A stretch of DNA of 35,045 nt, from positions 1 to 35,045 of the forward strand of contig JAACDM010000251.1 of the NCBI GenBank assembly GCA_009936795.1, written 5' to 3'. The position numbers and the translations under genes were made by a program. The stretch comes from Verrucomicrobiaceae bacterium (GTDB lineage Bacteria > Verrucomicrobiota > Verrucomicrobiia > Verrucomicrobiales > DEV007). This document shows positions 31,901 to 35,045 of the stretch, one piece after another. Below the pieces are notes generated by a model. The model had not been told where the DNA came from. It saw nothing but the letters and a program-made list of their open reading frames with translations, and did not search any database. How positions within the stretch are numbered: the first letter of the stretch is position 1; each line of letters starts with the position of its first letter.

Positions 31901-34473
31901 AGCTTGTGAAGATGGGGTTCAAGGTGCTTGCCTTCACGTTAGACAATGGCTACATCTCGGATGGAGCGAAGGCCAACGTTAGGAAAGTCGTTGATGAGTT
32001 GGGCATCGATCACATTTTTGGTGAAACACCTGCCATGAATGCGATCTTCGTAGACAGTTTGAAGCGTTTTAGCAATGTCTGTCAGGGCTGTTTCAAGGCA
32101 CTCTACACGCTCAGCATGCAAGTCGCCCTTGAGAAAGGCATTCCGACCATTGTCACTGGACTATCAAGGGGACAATTCTTTGAAACACGCCTCACGGCGG
32201 AATCCTTCTGTCAGCCTCAATTCGATGTCTCAGCAATCGACGAGACCGTTCTCGATGCTCGCAAAGCCTATCATCGCATGGATGACGTGGTTGCACGCAC
32301 CATGGACACCGAAGCGTTTCAGAACGATGACGTCTTCCAGCAGGTCGAGTTTGTCGATTTCTATCGATACTCCCAAGTGAGCCTGGACGACATGTATGCG
32401 TTTCTAGAAAACGACGCTCCCTGGATTCGCCCCGACGATACTGGACGTTCGACCAATTGTCTGATCAACGAAGCCGGCATTTATGTGCACAAGAAGGAGC
32501 GTGGCCACCACAACTATGCCCTGCCTTACAGCTGGGACGTCCGTCTCGGCCACAAGGAACGTGAGGCCGCCATGGAAGAGCTCGACGATCAAATCAACGT
32601 GCAGAACGTGCATCGTATTCTCAAAGAGATTGGCTATGAGACCGATCTCACGACCTATGAGCAAGGCGACAAACGTCTCGCAGGCTATTATGTCAGTGAC
32701 AAGAAGCTTACGACCGAAGACTGGCATGCCTTCCTTGGAGACCAGTTGCCAGATTATCTGATCCCGTCCTATTTCGTTCAACTTCCAAAGCTCCCACTCA
32801 CGGTCAATGGCAAGGTGGATCGCGCCCTCTTGCCACCTCCCATCGAACGACGACGTCCAGAGCTGCACCAAGTCTACACAGCTCCCGTCACAGACTTGGA
32901 AATGGCACTAGCTGAGATTTGGGCAGACGTTCTCAAAGTCGAACGCGTGGGGCTCGACGACAATTTCTTCGATCTTGGAGGCGACTCCATCATGAACATT
33001 CAGATCGTCGCACGATGTGCTCAGGCTAACATCGCCCTCACAGCGAATCAGCTTTTCAAGAACCAGACCGTTCGGGATCTTGCCCACGTGGCCGATTGGA
33101 AGACCACGACCTCTCTAACTAAAGAAGCTGTCGTTCACCAGGCACCTTTCACGCCCATTCAGAATTGGTTCTTCCGCCAAGCCGGCCATTCCAACTTCTG
33201 GAATCACGAGCTTGTGCTGCAGGCCACCACCTCTTTGGACACTGATAGACTTAAGAAAGCCCTCGTAGCCCTCACGGCCCGCCACCTCTCTCTAACCACG
33301 TCTTCCACCAACGAATACCAGCAGCTCACTGAGCATCGCTCCTCCCCCGAACTACTACAGGTGCAGTTGGCGGGGCCTTCAGAATTGGCGACCGCCTGCG
33401 CACCGGTCCACGAAAGTTTCAACATCGCCGAGGGGAAACTTTTCGCCGCCGTTCTCGCTTCGTTTCAGGATGGAAATGCGGACTGTTTGGTCCTGATCGC
33501 GCACCATCTCGCGGTCGACGGCATTTCCTGGCAGGTCCTGACCACGGACCTTGAGGCCGCATACGCTGGAACCCTAGATGAAGTCACCACGTCTGCCAGT
33601 TACCTTCAGTGGGCGAGCCACCTGGGCAGCGTGACTTTTGAAAAAGAAATTCCATTCTGGAAAGGTCTTCTCGCGCAGCCAAGCGCAAGTCTGCCTGCCC
33701 CCAAGACACTACCTGTTCTCGGTGATATTGCTCAGCATCAGGAACAGCTCGCTGCCGAAGAGACTGACACCTTGCTCAACAAGACGCCGCAAGCCTATCA
33801 CACTCAGATTCAAGACGCTCTCCTCACAGCACTGTGTCTATCACTATCGGAAGTCTATGATTCTCCATATTGGACGATCGATGTCGAAGGACACGGACGC
33901 CAACACCCCCTCGATGACGCTCCAGCAATCCACGCGACCGTGGGTTGGTTCACCTCCATCTATCCCGTCCATCTCGAAGCGATAGGTAACAACGCGATCA
34001 GCACGCTAACCAAGACTAAAGAGTTCCTCCGCAGCATCCCAAATCAGGGCTTCGGCTTTGGATCACTCCGCGAAACTCGGGAGGACCTGCGGGACGCCCC
34101 TGCCCGGCAGATTCTCTTCAACTACCTCGGCCAACTTGATGGCACACTCAGCACGAACACGTTTGCCTATCACAAACCGCTCTCGCTGCGGCGCGATCCT
34201 AGCCTGAAGGCCCCCTATCTCCTGGAGATCAATGCCTTCACCCACGGAGGCCAGCTGAACGTAGCTCTGGACTTCGCACCCGATACTCTCTCAGCAGACA
34301 CAGCGGCTTCTTTGTCTAACAAGTTTCTCTCGAAGCTCTGCGAGATCAACCGAGCCTGCGCGGCCAACGACCATTCGGCATTCACACCATCAGACTTTCC
34401 CTTAGCCAACCTTGACACCGACAAGCTCGGCAAGGTGGCCGCGCTGCTCAAGAAACCTAACGGCGGCTCCTAG
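28981..34473 (+). CDS. NRPS, C-A(PP-loop insert)-T-E, predicted Asn-activating
   Basis: 1830 residues. C domain about 10-430 with HHLFTDG (136-142). A domain from about 460: A3 YTSGSTGQPKG (602-612), A5 EYGPTE (741-746), A8 RIDDQVKVRGVRIELGE (848-864). A foreign domain follows at about 886-1229, then the A domain resumes (DKRLAGYYV at 1230, A9 LPDYLIPSYF, A10 NGKVDRALL with K1278). Carrier domain: FFDLGGDSIM, Ser1336. Epimerisation domain from about 1390: HHLAVDG (1508-1514), EGHGR, TVGWFTSIYP, FNYLGQ. Specificity residues by eye are D648, L649, T652, K691, I714, G716, E741, V749, G750, K1278 = DLTKIGEVGK, one conservative change from the published Asn code DLTKLGEVGK. The terminal stretch TPSDFPLANLDTDKL is a COM donor tail. 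Role: condense the upstream PCP-bound starter with Asn (possibly modified) and convert it to the D form. Confidence 0.95.
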   Translation: MDTSSNIQSSGLTGTQYLLWMGQKLNPDIPLYNMILTFRWKVRIDEARFGQAWQRLVEQNEALRSVIREENGQPTQEVLAAMPESLQIVDLSARPADLASWIDAQRQRIFDVERCLYHSALIRLGEDDYLWYLNQHHLFTDGWSSSVVYRRQLEFYEGTITETSLPPQYGDYISFEQAKRRGAAQTAQQFWDKKLARHHTSPISLYGRPTGNLSPRTTRVARELGTDLTERLKALSSQNGILTLTPNLAMFQIFATTLFAWVHRASGIDKLAIGAPSHNRPSKSFKETIGVFIEIFPMLAEFDEEETFMSLFKKVLSETSTFLRHAQPGAGKPEYTRAFPVFLNFIHASFPNLEGEPVDVDWIHSGYGDSDHALRLQVHDFTKSGNLCLHFDFNDELFPDDLKAWASEHFVHLLEAFTQNPDAKISDVFLLGREEQQALLKNYNTTKARRPDASVSVVILFQREAAAHPDTVAIREGGTIMTYAELNASVDRVASDLRDRGIGRGDKVGLCLSRSTRAVISLLGVLRAGAAYVPLDPAYPADRLRFILEDIEAPLLITEARLQDRLPLTKTPAILVDDALQSTAPSNLLGDPQSEDIAYLIYTSGSTGQPKGVLVDHGGLSHYATWSQDTYLDEESLAFPLFSSLAFDLTITSIFVPLISGGEIVVYPEGDGAVDLAVLQVFEDDAVDIVKLTPSHLALFKDIAPGDRRIRKMILGGEDLRTDLAKEITSRFTSGLEIYNEYGPTEAVVGCMIHRYDPELNQASSVPIGKPADGVQIYLLDHNQQPVPNGVAGEMYIAGDRLARGYWNRPELTAERFVSVPELCEGQLYRTGDLARMQDPQTMTYLGRIDDQVKVRGVRIELGEIESQMQGHPQVATAVVDLIQFDDPTASQDSLFHCIRCGLPSNFPEVDYDDDGVCHLCREYATYEHHVSQYFQDLTALNAILEKGRARKQGEYDCMTLLSGGKDSTYVVYQLVKMGFKVLAFTLDNGYISDGAKANVRKVVDELGIDHIFGETPAMNAIFVDSLKRFSNVCQGCFKALYTLSMQVALEKGIPTIVTGLSRGQFFETRLTAESFCQPQFDVSAIDETVLDARKAYHRMDDVVARTMDTEAFQNDDVFQQVEFVDFYRYSQVSLDDMYAFLENDAPWIRPDDTGRSTNCLINEAGIYVHKKERGHHNYALPYSWDVRLGHKEREAAMEELDDQINVQNVHRILKEIGYETDLTTYEQGDKRLAGYYVSDKKLTTEDWHAFLGDQLPDYLIPSYFVQLPKLPLTVNGKVDRALLPPPIERRRPELHQVYTAPVTDLEMALAEIWADVLKVERVGLDDNFFDLGGDSIMNIQIVARCAQANIALTANQLFKNQTVRDLAHVADWKTTTSLTKEAVVHQAPFTPIQNWFFRQAGHSNFWNHELVLQATTSLDTDRLKKALVALTARHLSLTTSSTNEYQQLTEHRSSPELLQVQLAGPSELATACAPVHESFNIAEGKLFAAVLASFQDGNADCLVLIAHHLAVDGISWQVLTTDLEAAYAGTLDEVTTSASYLQWASHLGSVTFEKEIPFWKGLLAQPSASLPAPKTLPVLGDIAQHQEQLAAEETDTLLNKTPQAYHTQIQDALLTALCLSLSEVYDSPYWTIDVEGHGRQHPLDDAPAIHATVGWFTSIYPVHLEAIGNNAISTLTKTKEFLRSIPNQGFGFGSLRETREDLRDAPARQILFNYLGQLDGTLSTNTFAYHKPLSLRRDPSLKAPYLLEINAFTHGGQLNVALDFAPDTLSADTAASLSNKFLSKLCEINRACAANDHSAFTPSDFPLANLDTDKLGKVAALLKKPNGGS
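31636..32667 (+). other. PP-loop ATP-pyrophosphatase domain inserted in the NRPS adenylation domain
   Basis: Residues about 886-1229 of the NRPS replace the short loop that normally joins A8 to A9. The insert opens with a zinc-ribbon-like pattern, C898-x2-C901 and C918-x2-C921 (HCIRCGLPSNFPEVDYDD...GVCHLC), then the PP-loop LLSGGKDSTY (S963-S968), and later C1034-x2-C1037 (NVCQGCFK) and IVTGLSRGQFFETRL. This order resembles the N-acetyl sugar amidotransferases WbpG/PseA (CxRCxxP...GxCxxC, SGGKDS), which make amidines. PP-loop enzymes use ATP to adenylate a carbonyl or amide oxygen that is then replaced by N or S, or eliminated. No glutaminase partner is visible. The frame is continuous and flanking A-domain motifs are intact, so it looks like a functional insertion. 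Confidence 0.9.
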
Positions 34474-34478
34474 CCTCA

Positions 34479-35045
34479 ATGGAGAACGTCGAGAACATTT
34501 ATCCGCTGTCGCCGGCCCAGGAAGGGATGCTCTTCCACACCTTGGCTGAACCCAGGTCCGGTGTCTACGTGGAGCAGCTCAGTTGCCAACTCAACGGCTC
34601 ACTCGACGTTGCTGAATTCCAGAAAGCCTGGCAGGCGACCGTTGACGAACATGCCGTGCTGAGAACGGCGTTTCTCTGGGAAGGACTCGATGAGCCGTTG
34701 CAGGTCGTACACAAGGAGATCGACGTCAACGTCCGCGTCGTCGACAAGGCGATTGGCACTTTCCTAGCAGAAGATCGGAAACAAGGCTTCGATCTCACTG
34801 CCGCACCATGCCTGCGACTCACGCTCTTTCGAGAGTCCGCCACGACTCACACGTTTGTCTGGACTTTCCACCACCTGCTTTCCGATGGGTGGTCAACGCC
34901 ACGTTTGCTACGCGACGTGTTTGATCGCCTCGGAGGCAAACCGACGAACGTCACCAAGAATAGGCCCTATCACGAATACATCGCGTGGCTCCAACAGCAG
35001 GACGGCACCAAGTCTGAGTCCTTTTGGAAAGGCTATCTGTCAGGC
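34479..35045 (+). CDS. NRPS, N-terminal condensation domain (partial, runs off window)
   Basis: The ATG at 34479 is 5 bp after the previous NRPS stop, and the frame is open for 189 codons to the window edge. The N-terminus ENVENIYPLSPAQEGMLFHTL is the classical start of a condensation domain that receives its substrate from an upstream epimerisation module, including the COM acceptor region. The HHxxxDG catalytic motif is present (HHLLSDG, residues 131-137), as is the VLRTAFLWEG segment. It is therefore probably a DCL-type C domain accepting the D-configured dipeptidyl intermediate. Later domains are outside the window, so the next amino acid and the release mechanism are unknown. Confidence 0.95.
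   Translation, partial: MENVENIYPLSPAQEGMLFHTLAEPRSGVYVEQLSCQLNGSLDVAEFQKAWQATVDEHAVLRTAFLWEGLDEPLQVVHKEIDVNVRVVDKAIGTFLAEDRKQGFDLTAAPCLRLTLFRESATTHTFVWTFHHLLSDGWSTPRLLRDVFDRLGGKPTNVTKNRPYHEYIAWLQQQDGTKSESFWKGYLSG

Noticed and set aside
31636-32667. Insert as a methyltransferase, the commonest A8/A9 interruption
   Set aside because: No GxGxG SAM-binding motif; the segment has SGGKDS and CxxC pairs instead.
33147-34380. C-terminal HHxxxDG domain of the first NRPS as a second condensation domain
   Set aside because: EGHGR, TVGWFTSIYP and FNYLGQ are epimerisation-domain motifs, and the next protein begins with the C domain that normally follows an E domain.
28981-34473. PP-loop insert as an assembly chimera or a separate gene fused by error
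   Set aside because: The frame is unbroken and both halves of the A domain, including A8, A9 and A10 with the catalytic Lys, are intact and well conserved on either side; base composition does not change visibly at the junctions.
1-35045. CRISPR arrays, intact IS elements, prophage, toxin-antitoxin loci
   Set aside because: No regularly spaced repeats, transposase or phage motifs, or paired small toxin-antitoxin ORFs were found on either strand.

Overview
The window looks like a chromosomal segment of a Verrucomicrobiota bacterium, most likely an Opitutae/Puniceicoccales-type lineage. This is inferred from a tandem DUF1800/DUF1501 pair, very large secreted LTD/CotH/beta-helix proteins ending in a 'GLEYALGLNP'-type tail, mosaic fn3/golvesin exoproteins, and nearly every start codon lacking a Shine-Dalgarno sequence. 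No 16S gene is present to confirm it. No CRISPR array, intact insertion sequence, integrase or phage gene was seen.

Layout. (1) 1-5901, minus strand: an export-type operon DUF1800 -> DUF1501 -> large secreted repeat protein, which runs off the left edge. (2) 5902-7455: mostly empty DNA with one unrecognised ORF fragment. (3) 7456-11022: core functions, namely tRNA-Pro(TGG) on the minus strand, then thrS, infC and pdxH on the plus strand; rpmI and rplT do not follow infC. A clear intrinsic terminator lies at 11171-11207. (4) 11318-18567: two secreted proteins, a tandem alpha/beta-hydrolase esterase-like protein and a 1713-residue CotH/LTD/beta-helix protein. (5) 18582-22692: xseA, an NADP-type aldehyde dehydrogenase and a GT4-like glycosyltransferase. 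(6) 22923-35045: a tightly packed plus-strand biosynthetic operon that continues past the right edge.

The operon is the notable part. Its order is HupE/UreJ-like membrane protein, unknown two-TM protein, ornithine-cyclodeaminase-type enzyme, acyl-CoA-dehydrogenase-like flavoprotein, stand-alone adenylation enzyme, stand-alone carrier protein, a C-A-T-E NRPS, and a second NRPS starting with a C domain. The natural reading is: ornithine is cyclised to proline; proline is activated, loaded on the free carrier protein and oxidised to pyrrole-2-carbonyl thioester; the first NRPS condenses this starter with an asparagine-type residue, epimerises it and passes it to the second NRPS through a COM-type docking pair.

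The exceptional element is inside the first NRPS. Its adenylation domain, with a by-eye specificity code D-L-T-K-I-G-E-V-G-K (close to the known Asn code), is interrupted between core motifs A8 and A9 by about 340 residues of a PP-loop ATP-pyrophosphatase domain. This insert carries an SGGKDS motif and cysteine pairs, and resembles the WbpG/PseA sugar amidotransferase group. PP-loop enzymes activate carbonyl or amide oxygens, so an Asn-activating domain carrying one suggests on-line conversion of the Asn side-chain amide to a nitrile, amidine or thioamide. That chemistry is a hypothesis; the domain architecture is read directly from the sequence.
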